Below are positions 44,901 through 52,902 of a stretch of 64,000 bases of DNA, piece after piece. The notes under the pieces were generated by a model. It was given only the letters and a program-made list of their open reading frames with translations, did not search any database and was not told the origin of the DNA. How positions within the stretch are numbered: the first letter of the stretch is position 1; every line of letters begins with the position of its first letter. The DNA is taken from the NCBI RefSeq assembly GCF_019097845.1, contig NZ_JAHRGM010000067.1, positions 62,001-126,000 on the forward strand, in the 5' to 3' direction. The translations under genes were made by a program, and so were the position numbers. This DNA is from Sphingobium sp. AS12. GTDB taxonomy: Bacteria > Pseudomonadota > Alphaproteobacteria > Sphingomonadales > Sphingomonadaceae.

Positions 44901-45137
44901 CGGCCCACCCGCGACTGGCATCGTCCATAATATGCCGAGCAGATCGAAGGCGATCCAACTGCCGTCGGGCGACAAAGTGAGCGCGACATTGGTGGCGTCC
45001 TCTACGCTCACCATCGTCTCCTGGCCCGCTGCCGGGGTGCGGGCATCGCCCACTGCCCCGGCGCTGCCCGCCGCCAGCAAGCCGATCCCGCCCGCCGCGA
45101 TCGCCTCGCGACGGCTAACGCCCGATCTGCTCGTCAT
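41997..45137 (-). CDS. Tat-exported beta-propeller/amidohydrolase fusion
   Basis: A 1046-residue protein. The N terminus has a twin-arginine signal (SRREAIAAGGIGLLAAGSAG). Residues about 50-600 form a TolB/PD40-type beta-propeller with repeated WSPDGxxIAF units (WSPDGTRIAFQS, WSPDGKSIAFSSDR, LSPDGKQIVFAAL, WSPDGRTIAYSCDRGG). The C-terminal about 400 residues are a metal-dependent amidohydrolase: LMPGLIDMHTHRQM (metal motif), SSHYHYPALHSG, and GTDAPIDLTAISLH (active-site aspartate). It should work in the periplasm on an amide, imide or ester. Only two bases separate it from the TonB-dependent receptor gene upstream, so the pair likely imports and hydrolyses the same compound. Confidence 0.87.
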   Translation of the reverse strand: MTSRSGVSRREAIAAGGIGLLAAGSAGAVGDARTPAAGQETMVSVEDATNVALTLSPDGSWIAFDLLGILWTMPVAGGPLKRLTGDFDDLAQPDWSPDGTRIAFQSYRSGNFHIWSVAADGGDMRQHTDGLLDDREPRWSPDGKSIAFSSDRADGRYAIYLLDMASGRVTSLSKGITNDSEPCWSPDGQRVAYVAGGTKLVVADVTTGAVTEVASVPPSPDRFNPSAIMAPAFAPDGRIAYTRVQPGSVTLVVDGKDVIAGEDLYPFRPAFTADGAILYGSGGKLRRLSDGKASVVPFKTQVPVTTPGYSKKARDFTSTTPKPVVGIAAPMLSPDGKQIVFAALNDLYLMPVGGAPRIIAGDAFHKCDPAWSPDGRTIAYSCDRGGTLDLWLHDVSTGKERQLTNIPDKAVAWGSWSQDGTLIAFLDQEGALHTVEVATGTVRKRFDAIWEPGRPSFGLDGKTIAYAAFKPVTGRYREGSSQILSVDLATGKGTYRPVFDGKSLGTRGHDGPVWSPDGKAMALVFASTLWVAPVAPDGSFTAAPRQVSTDLADAPSWSGDSRSLLYLSGGKLRLVPVAGGKPQTVPCRLTWANAKPSGRTVIRAGKVWDALSPTYKSGVDVVIDGNVITAVTPHNGGAPSDANARFIDAPGLTLMPGLIDMHTHRQMAGYGYGDRMGRLWLAMGITATRSPGCPAYHMVEDREAIQSGKRIAARHYATGEAIDGGRIFYNFMRSVTEPGQMALELERARLLDYDMVKTYVRLRHDTQKEVVDVSHRMGMHLSSHYHYPALHSGMDCMEHTGATNRYGYSRTITALGGGYHDVNDLFSAAKAGRTPTLFAATALLGLDDSFTRDPRITTLYPSWEFAKLTGRVKAMSGEGGPIMLASLERQVAQIKQMLAAGWHPLSGTDAPIDLTAISLHLNLRGMVKYGVSPLDALMMTTRWSGEFLNEPIGRIARGMLADLILVEGDPLQDVSAVANVRQVLANGVVHTPDALMAPFVGTRPQADVTPVLPMLADAHQHIWWHDADYVEASRAACCAGHAVAHV

Positions 45138-45139
45138 GC

Positions 45140-47983
45140 TCAGAACTCCAGATTCAGGCGGCCATAGTAGAAGCCACCGCTTATGCCGTAGGGGGCATAG
45201 GTGTTGTAGAGAAAGCCGACGAACTGGCTTACCGGTTTCAGCTTGTTGGGATAGGTGTTGAGCAAGTTGTTCGCACCGATCGAAAGCTTGACACCCTTGG
45301 TCAATTTATAGCCGATTTCCAGATCGACGATGACCTTTGGCTTCAATTTTTCATCCACAAAGTCGCGGAAGCAAACATCGCTTACGACATTGACCGCGCA
45401 GGGTGTGAAGTCGGCGGTGTGGAACGCCGTGGCGTTTGCGCGCTGGACGATCTTGCCAAAGCGCGTAGCGCGCAGATTCATATTGAAATCGTCCTTTTCC
45501 CAAAGGACGTTGGCGATGAATTTATTGCGCGGTGTGCCTTCGGTCAGATCGCCCTGCTTGGTTCGGCCGATCAGGGAGAGGCCTGATGCGGCGATCGGTC
45601 CGGGGACAGGGTCAATATGGGTGAAGATGGTCTTGTTGAAATTTGCCGAAAGACTGATCGTCGCTAGGCCCATGTCGCCCAGCCCCGCGCGATAGGTGCC
45701 GACGATGTCGAGGCCGCGTGTTCGTGTGTCGGCAGCGTTGGAGAATAGTAGCCCGCCGGCAATCCCGTATATGCCCGCCGCTTCCAGCGCGTTGATGACG
45801 ACCGGACCGCTCAGCGTCTCGCTCAGCAGGATACGGTCCTTGATCTTGATCTGATAGGCATCGACCGTGATGTTCAGGTTCGGCGCGGGTGTCAGCACGA
45901 TGCCCGCAGAAAAGTTGACCGATTTTTCAGGCTTGAGCGGCACGGCACCTAATGCCTTGGCCGCCGCATCCTCGACCGGCAACGCCTGCACCGGCAACAG
46001 GACGCTGACGCCGTTCTGGATTACACCGATGGTGGAAGATGACGCATAGTGCTGCTGTTGCAGGGTCGGTGCGCGGAAACCGGTGCTGGCCGTGCCGCGG
46101 ATGGCAAAGCCGCGCATCGGCTCGATGCGAAGCGACGCCTTGCCGGTGTCCGTGGTGCCAAAATCGGTGTAATCCTCGTGCCGACCGGCCAAGCCAAATT
46201 CCAGCCCTTCGACGATCTTGCCTTCCAGATTGAGATAGGCGCTCCAATTGCTCCGGCTCCAGCTTCCCGTGCCTTCAGGAACGAAACCCGTCACGCCCTG
46301 CGCGCCGACGCCGGTACGTTGCCGGCCTGCGAGCCAGGCTCCCGGAGGCGATACATATTTGCCGTCGATATAGGATTCAGGATCACCGGCACCGATCATG
46401 AATTTGTTTTTCTTATACTCGGCGCCTACCGCAACAGACAGCGGCCCGGCCAAGCCAACCTCAAATTCCTTGCTGAAATCGAGATTGTTGGTCCATTCAT
46501 CGAACCGGATCTTGCCCAGATAGAAGTTCGTCGGACTCGCCGTGCCCATCGAAGGATTGAGCGACGTCGTCTGCTTATATTTGACCTCATTCTGCGAATA
46601 GGTGGAACTCAGGTCGAAATGCACGCCTCCGCCGATTTCCCCGCGCACGCCGAGGGCATATTGGAAATCCTCATCATAGACATGGATGCGCGGGATATAG
46701 CCTTCGGGATAGATTTCGATGATATTGTTGAGCGCGGCTGGCGTGCGATAGGTCAGCCAGCCTGCGGCGTGGCGCTTTGAATATGTGCCGAAACTGTAGG
46801 CCTCCACGCTGCCACCAATCGGCAGCATGGCGTCATAGCTGACATTACCGCCAATGACTTCGGGCTGGCCGGCCTTGCCACGATACCGGTCCAGGTCAGG
46901 ATCGTTGTTTCGCGGATCGCCTGTGGGATAATAGGCACCGGCGATTGCCGAACCTTTGACTAGCGTTCCGGCCTGCAACACACCATCGGCCGCAAGGTGG
47001 AAATAGCCGCCATCCGGGCCGATCGCGAATCCCTTATCGACCTGCCAACGGCCTTGTTCGCCGCCATTGTCCGCCGTGCTGCCCAGCGTCAGCGCCGCCC
47101 CCCCGGCCGTGTCGTTCTTCAGGATGATGTTGACCACGCCTGCAATCGCGTCCGAACCATATTGCGCCGACGCGCCGTCGCGCAGCACTTCGATCCGCTG
47201 GATCGCATTACCGGGGATGAGGTCCAGGTCCGGCGGCGACTGGCCGTTCTGCACCGATCCGTTGATGAACAGCGTGGCCGAATTATGCCGCCGCTTGCCG
47301 TTGACCAGCACCAGCAACTGGTCACCACCCAGGCCGCGCAACGACAGGGTGCGGACCGCCCAACTGGCACCCGCGCCGTTGTTCGACACGTTGATCGATG
47401 GGACCAGCGTGCCGAGCAGGTCACGGACCGACTGCTTGCCGCTGGATTCCAGATCTTTGGCCCCCAATACGTCGATCGGCGCAAGGCTTTCGGCGACAGT
47501 GCGGTTGCTCGCACGCGTGCCGGTGACGATGATCGGCGTTGAATCCTCGATCGGTTCGGGCGCGGGCGCGAGAGCGGCCGGGGCGACGCTGCCCGCGACG
47601 CTCGCCTGCGCGAACTGGAGCGAAAGGGGGCTGCGTCGCGCGACGCTGCGGTTGGCGGGAGCGGCAAGCGCGATGACGCCGGCACCGGCCTGTTCCATCT
47701 TCAGGTCAGTACCCGCCAGCAGCCGTGCCAGTGCATCCTGGGTTGAAAGCCAGCCCTGAATCCGGCGGCTGCGGATCGCCGCCACCTCATCATAAGGAAA
47801 CAGGATGCGCACGCCCGACTGGGTCGAAAGCTGGCGCAGCGCGCTGCTGAGCGGCTGGACATGAATGTCGAACTTATGACGCTGGCTCAGCGCCAAATCC
47901 TGTTTTGCAGCTGCGAAGGCTTGGGAAGAAGGCACAAGGCAAGACGCCAGGCAAAGCCCGGTTAATGCATGAATAGTACGCAT
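45140..47983 (-). CDS. TonB-dependent receptor with N-terminal STN domain
   Basis: A 947-residue outer-membrane transporter. After the signal peptide (about 25 residues) comes a STN domain (about residues 38-105, FDIHVQPLSSALRQLSTQSG), the TonB-box area (TPIIVTGTR), a plug (LRGLGGDQLLVLVNGKRRHN, IEVLRDGASAQYGSDAIAGV) and a 22-strand-type barrel ending in YGRLNLEF with the terminal aromatic. STN domains usually talk to a FecR-type anti-sigma factor, yet none adjoins it. ATG 47983 gives a normal signal peptide. Coupled to the amidohydrolase gene downstream. Substrate unknown. Confidence 0.9.
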   Translation of the reverse strand: MRTIHALTGLCLASCLVPSSQAFAAAKQDLALSQRHKFDIHVQPLSSALRQLSTQSGVRILFPYDEVAAIRSRRIQGWLSTQDALARLLAGTDLKMEQAGAGVIALAAPANRSVARRSPLSLQFAQASVAGSVAPAALAPAPEPIEDSTPIIVTGTRASNRTVAESLAPIDVLGAKDLESSGKQSVRDLLGTLVPSINVSNNGAGASWAVRTLSLRGLGGDQLLVLVNGKRRHNSATLFINGSVQNGQSPPDLDLIPGNAIQRIEVLRDGASAQYGSDAIAGVVNIILKNDTAGGAALTLGSTADNGGEQGRWQVDKGFAIGPDGGYFHLAADGVLQAGTLVKGSAIAGAYYPTGDPRNNDPDLDRYRGKAGQPEVIGGNVSYDAMLPIGGSVEAYSFGTYSKRHAAGWLTYRTPAALNNIIEIYPEGYIPRIHVYDEDFQYALGVRGEIGGGVHFDLSSTYSQNEVKYKQTTSLNPSMGTASPTNFYLGKIRFDEWTNNLDFSKEFEVGLAGPLSVAVGAEYKKNKFMIGAGDPESYIDGKYVSPPGAWLAGRQRTGVGAQGVTGFVPEGTGSWSRSNWSAYLNLEGKIVEGLEFGLAGRHEDYTDFGTTDTGKASLRIEPMRGFAIRGTASTGFRAPTLQQQHYASSSTIGVIQNGVSVLLPVQALPVEDAAAKALGAVPLKPEKSVNFSAGIVLTPAPNLNITVDAYQIKIKDRILLSETLSGPVVINALEAAGIYGIAGGLLFSNAADTRTRGLDIVGTYRAGLGDMGLATISLSANFNKTIFTHIDPVPGPIAASGLSLIGRTKQGDLTEGTPRNKFIANVLWEKDDFNMNLRATRFGKIVQRANATAFHTADFTPCAVNVVSDVCFRDFVDEKLKPKVIVDLEIGYKLTKGVKLSIGANNLLNTYPNKLKPVSQFVGFLYNTYAPYGISGGFYYGRLNLEF

Positions 47984-48160
47984 GATCTGTTCCCCTGGAT
48001 GGCAGCATCTTGGCCGCTCTGTCCCCTTGAAACGAAGCAAAGGTAGCAATCCGCTATGCTTTTCTCTGGGGCACAACCATGGAATGTTTCTCAACAGTTT
48101 ATGACTGATGCAGGCGCTATTTGGTGATGCTGCAACGCAAAAATATTCAAGCAGCCCAAC

Positions 48161-48943
48161 TCAGTCGTTGGTCTGGAGAAACCAGCGGTCCGTGCCTTGC
48201 AGGCCAATCGCGGTCAGTCGCCCCGAATAATAGGCGCCTGTGTCGATGCCGATCCGGTTGGGCTGGAGATCGACATCATCCGTGATGCTGTGGCCATGCA
48301 CGATCATCTTGGGATGCGAGCCGCCATGGTCCAGAAATTCGCGCCTGATCCAGCGCAGGTCAGCGCCACTTTGCGCCTCGATCGGCACCCCCGGTCTGAT
48401 CCCGGCATGGACGAACAGATAATCGTCCATTTCGATCCGGTCGGGCAGGGCGTCGAGAAAGTCGACATGCTCGCGCGGCACATGGTTCAGCATCCATGTC
48501 GCAATCTCTTCGTCCGTCATGACATGGAACAGGATCGGGTCCAGTCCGTAACTGGCCAGTGTGGCGGCACCCTCCATCCGGCGAAAGACCGGCACCGCCC
48601 GCACTTCGCCCCGTGCCGCCAGGACGAATATCTCCTCATGATTGCCCTTCAGGCAGCGCACATCGCCGCCCGACGCGACCATGGCCATCACCCGGTCGAT
48701 CACCTGCCGCGAGGATGGACCGCGATCGACCAGGTCGCCCAGCAGGACTATGTGCGGGGGCATGGCGCCCCGCTCGGCATCATCGCGCGCAATCAGTATC
48801 AGCAGGGCGTCGAGCAGGTTGGCGCGGCCATGCACATCGCCAATCGCATAGACGCGGCGGTCGCCCACGCTCGGCGGGGGCGATGCCTCAGTAGGCGTCC
48901 CGCGCGTCAGCCCTGGCGCCAGCCATGTCCGCAACCATTTCAT
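48161..48943 (-). CDS. PPP-family metallophosphoesterase
   Basis: A 260-residue calcineurin-like phosphatase. All PPP motifs are visible: YAIGDVHGRANLL (GDxHG), IVLLGDLVDRGPSS (GDxVDRG), CLKGNHEEIFV (GNHE) and IVHGHSITDD (H). It is of the bacterial serine/threonine-phosphatase/ApaH-like type, so protein phosphates or diadenosine polyphosphates could be substrates; sequence does not decide. It is the last gene of a five-gene leftward operon, 21 bases after dcd. Confidence 0.88.
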   Translation of the reverse strand: MKWLRTWLAPGLTRGTPTEASPPPSVGDRRVYAIGDVHGRANLLDALLILIARDDAERGAMPPHIVLLGDLVDRGPSSRQVIDRVMAMVASGGDVRCLKGNHEEIFVLAARGEVRAVPVFRRMEGAATLASYGLDPILFHVMTDEEIATWMLNHVPREHVDFLDALPDRIEMDDYLFVHAGIRPGVPIEAQSGADLRWIRREFLDHGGSHPKMIVHGHSITDDVDLQPNRIGIDTGAYYSGRLTAIGLQGTDRWFLQTND

Positions 48944-48964
48944 GGGTCACAGTCTGGCACGTCG

Positions 48965-49519
48965 TCACAGGCGCGGCAACGTCACGCCTTGTTGCCCCAT
49001 ATATTTCCCCGCCCGGTCGGCATAGCTGACCTCGCACGGCTCATTCCCTTTCAGGAACAGGAACTGGCACGCGCCCTCATTGGCGTAGATTTTAGCTGGC
49101 AGCGGGGTCGTGTTGGAAAATTCCAGCGTGACATGCCCCTCCCAGCCCGGCTCCAGCGGGGTGACGTTTACGATGATGCCGCAGCGGGCATAGGTCGATT
49201 TGCCAAGGCAGATGACCAGCACGTCGCGCGGCACCCGGAAATATTCGACCGTGCGGGCCAGCGCGAAGCTGTTGGGCGGGATGATGCAGCAGTCGGTCTT
49301 GCGATCGACAAAGCTGTTGGTGTCGAAATTTTTGGGATCGACGATGGTACTGTCAATATTGGTGAAAATCTTGAACTCGTCGGCGACCCGCGCGTCATAG
49401 CCATAGGAGGACAGGCCATAGCTGATGCAATTGTCGCGCCGCTGGCTCTCCACGAACGGCTCGATCATGGCGTTGGTCAGCGCCTGTTCGCGAATCCATT
49501 TATCCGACAATATCGACAT
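48965..49519 (-). CDS. dcd: dCTP deaminase
   Basis: A 184-residue trimeric enzyme turning dCTP into dUTP in the cytoplasm for thymidylate synthesis. [11 protein letters not shown] at the start, the [17 protein letters not shown] motif, [12 protein letters not shown] with the catalytic region, [18 protein letters not shown] and [12 protein letters not shown] are all standard. ATG 49519 gives the exact family start; the longer frame upstream is inside the cdd gene. Seven bases after cdd, a sensible pyrimidine-salvage pairing. Confidence 0.96.
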   Translation of the reverse strand: MSILSDKWIREQALTNAMIEPFVESQRRDNCISYGLSSYGYDARVADEFKIFTNIDSTIVDPKNFDTNSFVDRKTDCCIIPPNSFALARTVEYFRVPRDVLVICLGKSTYARCGIIVNVTPLEPGWEGHVTLEFSNTTPLPAKIYANEGACQFLFLKGNEPCEVSYADRAGKYMGQQGVTLPRL

Positions 49520-49526
49520 GGGATGT

Positions 49527-49985
49527 TCAGTTCTTCCTGACAGGAGTGATGCCCAGGTCGGCGGGACCAAAGGCATGGGGCAGCAACGCTGCGACCGTAT
49601 GTTCGACAATCTGCGCGCCATCGGGCGTGGCGCAGTAAATGGAGAGCGGGCGTCCGGCCATCTGTTCGGCTTCGTTCATGACCTGGCGGCAGCGACCGCA
49701 GGGGGTGACGATCGCCGCGCCGCTGCCGTCCATCGCCCCGCCGACAACGGCGATGGCCGCGACGTCGGAAAAGCGTCCCTGCGCATTGACGCTCGCCAGT
49801 GCGACCGTTTCGGCACAGAGCGACAGGCCGTAACTCGCATTCTCGAAATTGCAGCCGGTGACGATGCTGCCATCGGTCAGCCGTACCGCCGCACCCACGG
49901 CAAAGCGGCTATAGGGTGCATGGGCATGGGCCATCGCCCTGCGCGCCGCCGACACCAGTTCCGCAATCTCAGCTTCGCGCGTCAT
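49527..49985 (-). CDS. cdd: Cytidine deaminase
   Basis: A 152-residue zinc enzyme deaminating cytidine and deoxycytidine. Zinc and catalytic residues are seen in [18 protein letters not shown] (C-A-E) and [12 protein letters not shown] (PCGxC). The length fits the homotetrameric form. ATG 49985 overlaps the stop of the GH25-like gene by four bases as ATGA. Confidence 0.93.
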   Translation of the reverse strand: MTREAEIAELVSAARRAMAHAHAPYSRFAVGAAVRLTDGSIVTGCNFENASYGLSLCAETVALASVNAQGRFSDVAAIAVVGGAMDGSGAAIVTPCGRCRQVMNEAEQMAGRPLSIYCATPDGAQIVEHTVAALLPHAFGPADLGITPVRKN

Positions 49986-50650
49986 GGCGCCACCACATCC
50001 CATCTGACCGGACCGTCAATCCCGTCGATATGCCGCATGTCGCTGGCTGTCCACATCACCCAGCGCCGCGTCGCATAATCGGGGGGAAAGAAATTGCCGT
50101 CCAGCCATAAGGTCCGGTTGATGCCGGAGCCGACGTCATAACGCTTGTCGAAATCCTCGGTCACATTGAGCAGCACCGTCTTGCCCGCATGGCTTTCGAC
50201 CAGATTGACCAGCGTATTCAGTTCCGACAGCAACAGGTCGCGGCCCGGTCGCGCGGTGCAGGCCGGGTCGAACGCCAGCCGGATGACCGGGGGCAGGGCG
50301 GCATTATCGCGCGGCACGGTGGTCATGAAACGGGTCGCCTGATCGCTGGCGAGACGGCACAGGCTGAATTCCAGCATTGCGCCGTAACGCATCCCGGCGG
50401 TGCGCACGCCGCGCCAGTTGGCGGCGAAAGCGGGGTCGCGCCAGTCGGCACCCTTGGCTGCGCGAATATAGGCGAAGTCCGCCCCCTGCGCTGCCAGTGT
50501 CCCCCAGTCGATCGTGCCATTGTCGGAACTGACGCTTAGCCCCTGCACCGGATAGTCGCCCCGGTCCGGCGCCCAGTTGCGGGCATAGAGGAACAGCGCC
50601 AGCGCCAGCGCCGCGATCAGCGCTAGCGTCAGCCCGACGCGGGCCAGCAA
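49982..50650 (-). CDS. GH25-like (lysozyme fold) membrane-anchored protein, catalytic residues apparently lost
   Basis: A 222-residue protein with an N-terminal anchor (LTLALIAALALALFLYA) and a GH25 barrel in the periplasm. The family pattern is clear (YPVQGLSVSSDNGTIDWGTL, FAYIRAAKGADWRDPAFAANW, YGAMLEFSLC), but the usual GIDVS is GLSVS, so that aspartate is a serine, and the usual lPPVxDxE appears as LPPVIRLAFD, without the D-x-E pair. It may bind rather than cut peptidoglycan. Start: TTG 50650 with GGGGGA close upstream; no better codon exists in frame after the previous stop. Second gene of the operon. Confidence 0.78.
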   Translation of the reverse strand: MLARVGLTLALIAALALALFLYARNWAPDRGDYPVQGLSVSSDNGTIDWGTLAAQGADFAYIRAAKGADWRDPAFAANWRGVRTAGMRYGAMLEFSLCRLASDQATRFMTTVPRDNAALPPVIRLAFDPACTARPGRDLLLSELNTLVNLVESHAGKTVLLNVTEDFDKRYDVGSGINRTLWLDGNFFPPDYATRRWVMWTASDMRHIDGIDGPVRWDVVAP

Positions 50651-50679
50651 TCCCCCAAAAGTCAGCCGCCCGATTGTCC

Positions 50680-51162
50680 TTACCCCTTGATATGCAACAC
50701 GCAGATCAGCGTGAACAGGCGGCGGGCGGTGTCGAAATCGACCGCGATCTTGCCCTCCAGCCGTTCGCGCAGCATTTCCGCCGCATCATTGTGGATGCCG
50801 CGCCGGGCCATGTCGACCGTCTCGATCTGCGCGGGCGAGGCATTGCTGATCGCCTGATAATAGCTGTCGCAAATGGCGAAATATTCGCGGATCGGCCGGC
50901 GGAACCGGCCTAGCCCCAGAATGACGGCTTCGAGCGCGCTGTCATCCTCGCGGTTAATCTCTATCACCAGCCGCCCGTCCTCGACCCGCAGCACGACCTT
51001 GTAGGGGCCGGCATAGCCGTCGGCATGAACGCGCTGCGGCGCGAACATATTATCCTCCAGCAGGTCGAAGATCGCGATGCGCCGTTCCTGTTCGACGTCG
51101 GCATTGCGCCACAGGATCGTCCGCTCGTCGAGCTTGATGTCTATGATGCGCGGGTCGGCCAT
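50680..51162 (-). CDS. UPF0262 family protein
   Basis: A 160-residue protein of a family restricted largely to alphaproteobacteria, with no known function. It opens with DPRIIDIKLDERTILWRNAD and includes EQERRIAIFDLLEDNMFAP, LGRFRRPIREYFAICDSYYQAI and a C-terminal DMARRGIHNDAAEML helix region. ATG 51162 begins MADPRI. It is the first gene of the leftward operon with GH25-like, cdd, dcd and the phosphatase, and divergent from dnaB. Confidence 0.85.
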   Translation of the reverse strand: MADPRIIDIKLDERTILWRNADVEQERRIAIFDLLEDNMFAPQRVHADGYAGPYKVVLRVEDGRLVIEINREDDSALEAVILGLGRFRRPIREYFAICDSYYQAISNASPAQIETVDMARRGIHNDAAEMLRERLEGKIAVDFDTARRLFTLICVLHIKG

Positions 51163-51211
51163 ATTGCGATCAGCCTCAGTGCGGCGGCGGCCCGCGAAAT
51201 GCAAGCGGGAG

Positions 51212-51220
51212 TTATCCACA
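51212..51220 (+). promoter_or_regulatory. Consensus DnaA box upstream of dnaB
   Basis: TTATCCACA matches the DnaA-box consensus TTATNCACA perfectly. It is 65 bases before the dnaB start codon, in the 122-base divergent region with UPF0262. I noticed no other perfect copy in the window. Confidence 0.5.
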
Positions 51221-51284
51221 ACCCCGATGCGTCGTTTCGACCTTGGCCCTTGCGCGCGGGCGGCGGGCGGAGGATTAGAGAGCC

Positions 51285-52772
51285 ATGGTCGAACTGGTGA
51301 AAATGAATCCCGCAGCCGAAACCGGCGCGCCTGAACTCCCTCGCAATGTGGAGGCGGAAGCGGCCCTGCTCGGCGCGCTGATGATCGACAACCGGCTGGC
51401 GGAGGATGTCCAGCTCAAGATCAAGGCGGAGCATTTTTTCGAGCCGATGCATGGCCGCATCTATGATGCGATCATGAAGCTGCTGGACCGCGACATGGTC
51501 GCCAATCCGGTGACGCTCAAACCCATGCTGGATCAGGACCCGGCGCTCAAGGAATTGGGCGGGGCGGGGTATCTGGCGCAACTGACCGGCAATGGCGCGG
51601 CACTGATCGGCGCGCGGGACTTCGCGTCGCAGATTTACGATCTCGCCTTGCTGCGACAGCTTGTCAGCGTTGGCCGGGAACTCGTTGAAAATGCAATGGA
51701 TACGAGCGAGGATGTCAATCCCCGCGAACAGATTGAGGCCGCCGAAGTCGCGCTCTACAAAGTGTCCGAAGGGGAGGGGGAAAGTGGATCGGTCAAAAGC
51801 TTCCTTGCCGCGTCGACCGCCGCCGTCCAGGTTGCCGAACGCGCGCTCAACAGCGGCGGGCATGTGTCGGGGATCACCACCGGGATCAACAGCCTGAATG
51901 CCAAGATCGGTGGTCTGCACAATTCCGACTTGATGATCCTGGCGGGCCGTCCGGGCATGGGCAAGACTTCGCTCGCCACCAACATCGCCTATAATGCGGC
52001 CTCCCGCTGGCTGCGTGACAATGCCGATGGCATCCCGCCGGAAAAGAATATGGGGGCCAAGACCGCCTTCTTCAGCTTGGAAATGTCCGCCGACCAGCTG
52101 GCGACCCGCGTGCTGGCCGAACAATCGGGAATCAGCGGCGAAGCGCTGCGCATGGGCAAGATCAGCCGGGCCGATTTCCAGAACCTGTCCCGCGCCGCGC
52201 GCGAGTTGCAGGAACTGCCGCTTTTCATCGACGATACGCCGGGCCTGACGATCGCGGCGCTGCGTACCCGCGCGCGCCGGTTGAAGCGCCGCCATGATGT
52301 CGGCTTCATCGTCGTTGATTATCTCCAGCTGTTGCAGGGCACCGGGCGCGGCAACGAGAATCGCGTCAACGAGATTTCGGAAATTTCGCGTGGTCTCAAA
52401 ACCTTGGCGAAGGAACTTCATGTACCGGTGCTGGCCCTGTCCCAGCTCAGCCGCGCGGTCGAACAGCGTGAGGACAAGAGGCCGCAACTGTCCGATCTAC
52501 GCGAATCCGGCTCGATCGAACAGGACGCCGACATGGTCTGGTTCGTGTTCCGCGAGGATTATTATGAAGCGGCCAAGGAGCCCAAGGTCGAGGATGAAGC
52601 GGCCTATGCCGTCTGGCGCGAGAATATGGACCGCATCTATGGCCTGGCCGAAGTCATCGTCGCCAAGCAGCGCCATGGCTCCACCGGCCGCATCCGCATG
52701 AAATTCGACGCCCGGATTACCCGCTTCTCCGACGTGGCGGATGATAGCTATCAGGATCTGGATTACGAGTAA
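51285..52772 (+). CDS. dnaB: Replicative DNA helicase
   Basis: A 495-residue hexameric 5'-3' helicase that unwinds DNA ahead of the replication fork. The N-terminal DnaB domain begins PRNVEAEAALLGALMIDNRL; a linker follows; the RecA-like domain has Walker A (LAGRPGMGKTSLATNIA), TAFFSLEMSADQLATRV, Walker B (FIVVDYLQLLQG), EISRGLKTLAKELHVPVLAL and SDLRESGSIEQDADMV. It is somewhat long because of an insert (WLRDNADGIPPEKNMGAKT) found in several alphaproteobacteria. No intein is seen. A DnaA box precedes it. Confidence 0.97.
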   Translation: MVELVKMNPAAETGAPELPRNVEAEAALLGALMIDNRLAEDVQLKIKAEHFFEPMHGRIYDAIMKLLDRDMVANPVTLKPMLDQDPALKELGGAGYLAQLTGNGAALIGARDFASQIYDLALLRQLVSVGRELVENAMDTSEDVNPREQIEAAEVALYKVSEGEGESGSVKSFLAASTAAVQVAERALNSGGHVSGITTGINSLNAKIGGLHNSDLMILAGRPGMGKTSLATNIAYNAASRWLRDNADGIPPEKNMGAKTAFFSLEMSADQLATRVLAEQSGISGEALRMGKISRADFQNLSRAARELQELPLFIDDTPGLTIAALRTRARRLKRRHDVGFIVVDYLQLLQGTGRGNENRVNEISEISRGLKTLAKELHVPVLALSQLSRAVEQREDKRPQLSDLRESGSIEQDADMVWFVFREDYYEAAKEPKVEDEAAYAVWRENMDRIYGLAEVIVAKQRHGSTGRIRMKFDARITRFSDVADDSYQDLDYE

Positions 52773-52777
52773 AAAGT

Positions 52778-52900
52778 TCCTCCCCGGCACGGGGAGGGGA
52801 ACCACGAAGTGGTGGAGGGGGCGTGCTGCTTGGCGCAGCGCTGATACGCCATCCCCCTCCGTCGGGCTGCGCCCGCCACCTCCCCGTGCCGGGGAGGATT
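52778..52900. repeat. Dispersed palindromic repeat, type A (copy 2)
   Basis: Fills the gap between dnaB and the convergent DUF885 gene. CTCCCCGGCACGGGGAG at the left, CCACGAAGTGG, then ATCCCCCTCCGTCGG and CCACCTCCCCGTGCCGGGGA on the right. It is the same unit as at 488-604 on the other strand. The terminal hairpins may end transcription of both flanking genes. Confidence 0.8.
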
Positions 52901-52902
52901 AT

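Noticed and set aside
39402..47983. The ECF sigma/anti-sigma pair as FecI/FecR partners of the STN receptor
   Set aside because: The anti-sigma factor lacks FecR signatures, the loci are 5 kb apart across foreign DNA, and the shared promoter motif points to the protease and glycine-rich genes instead.
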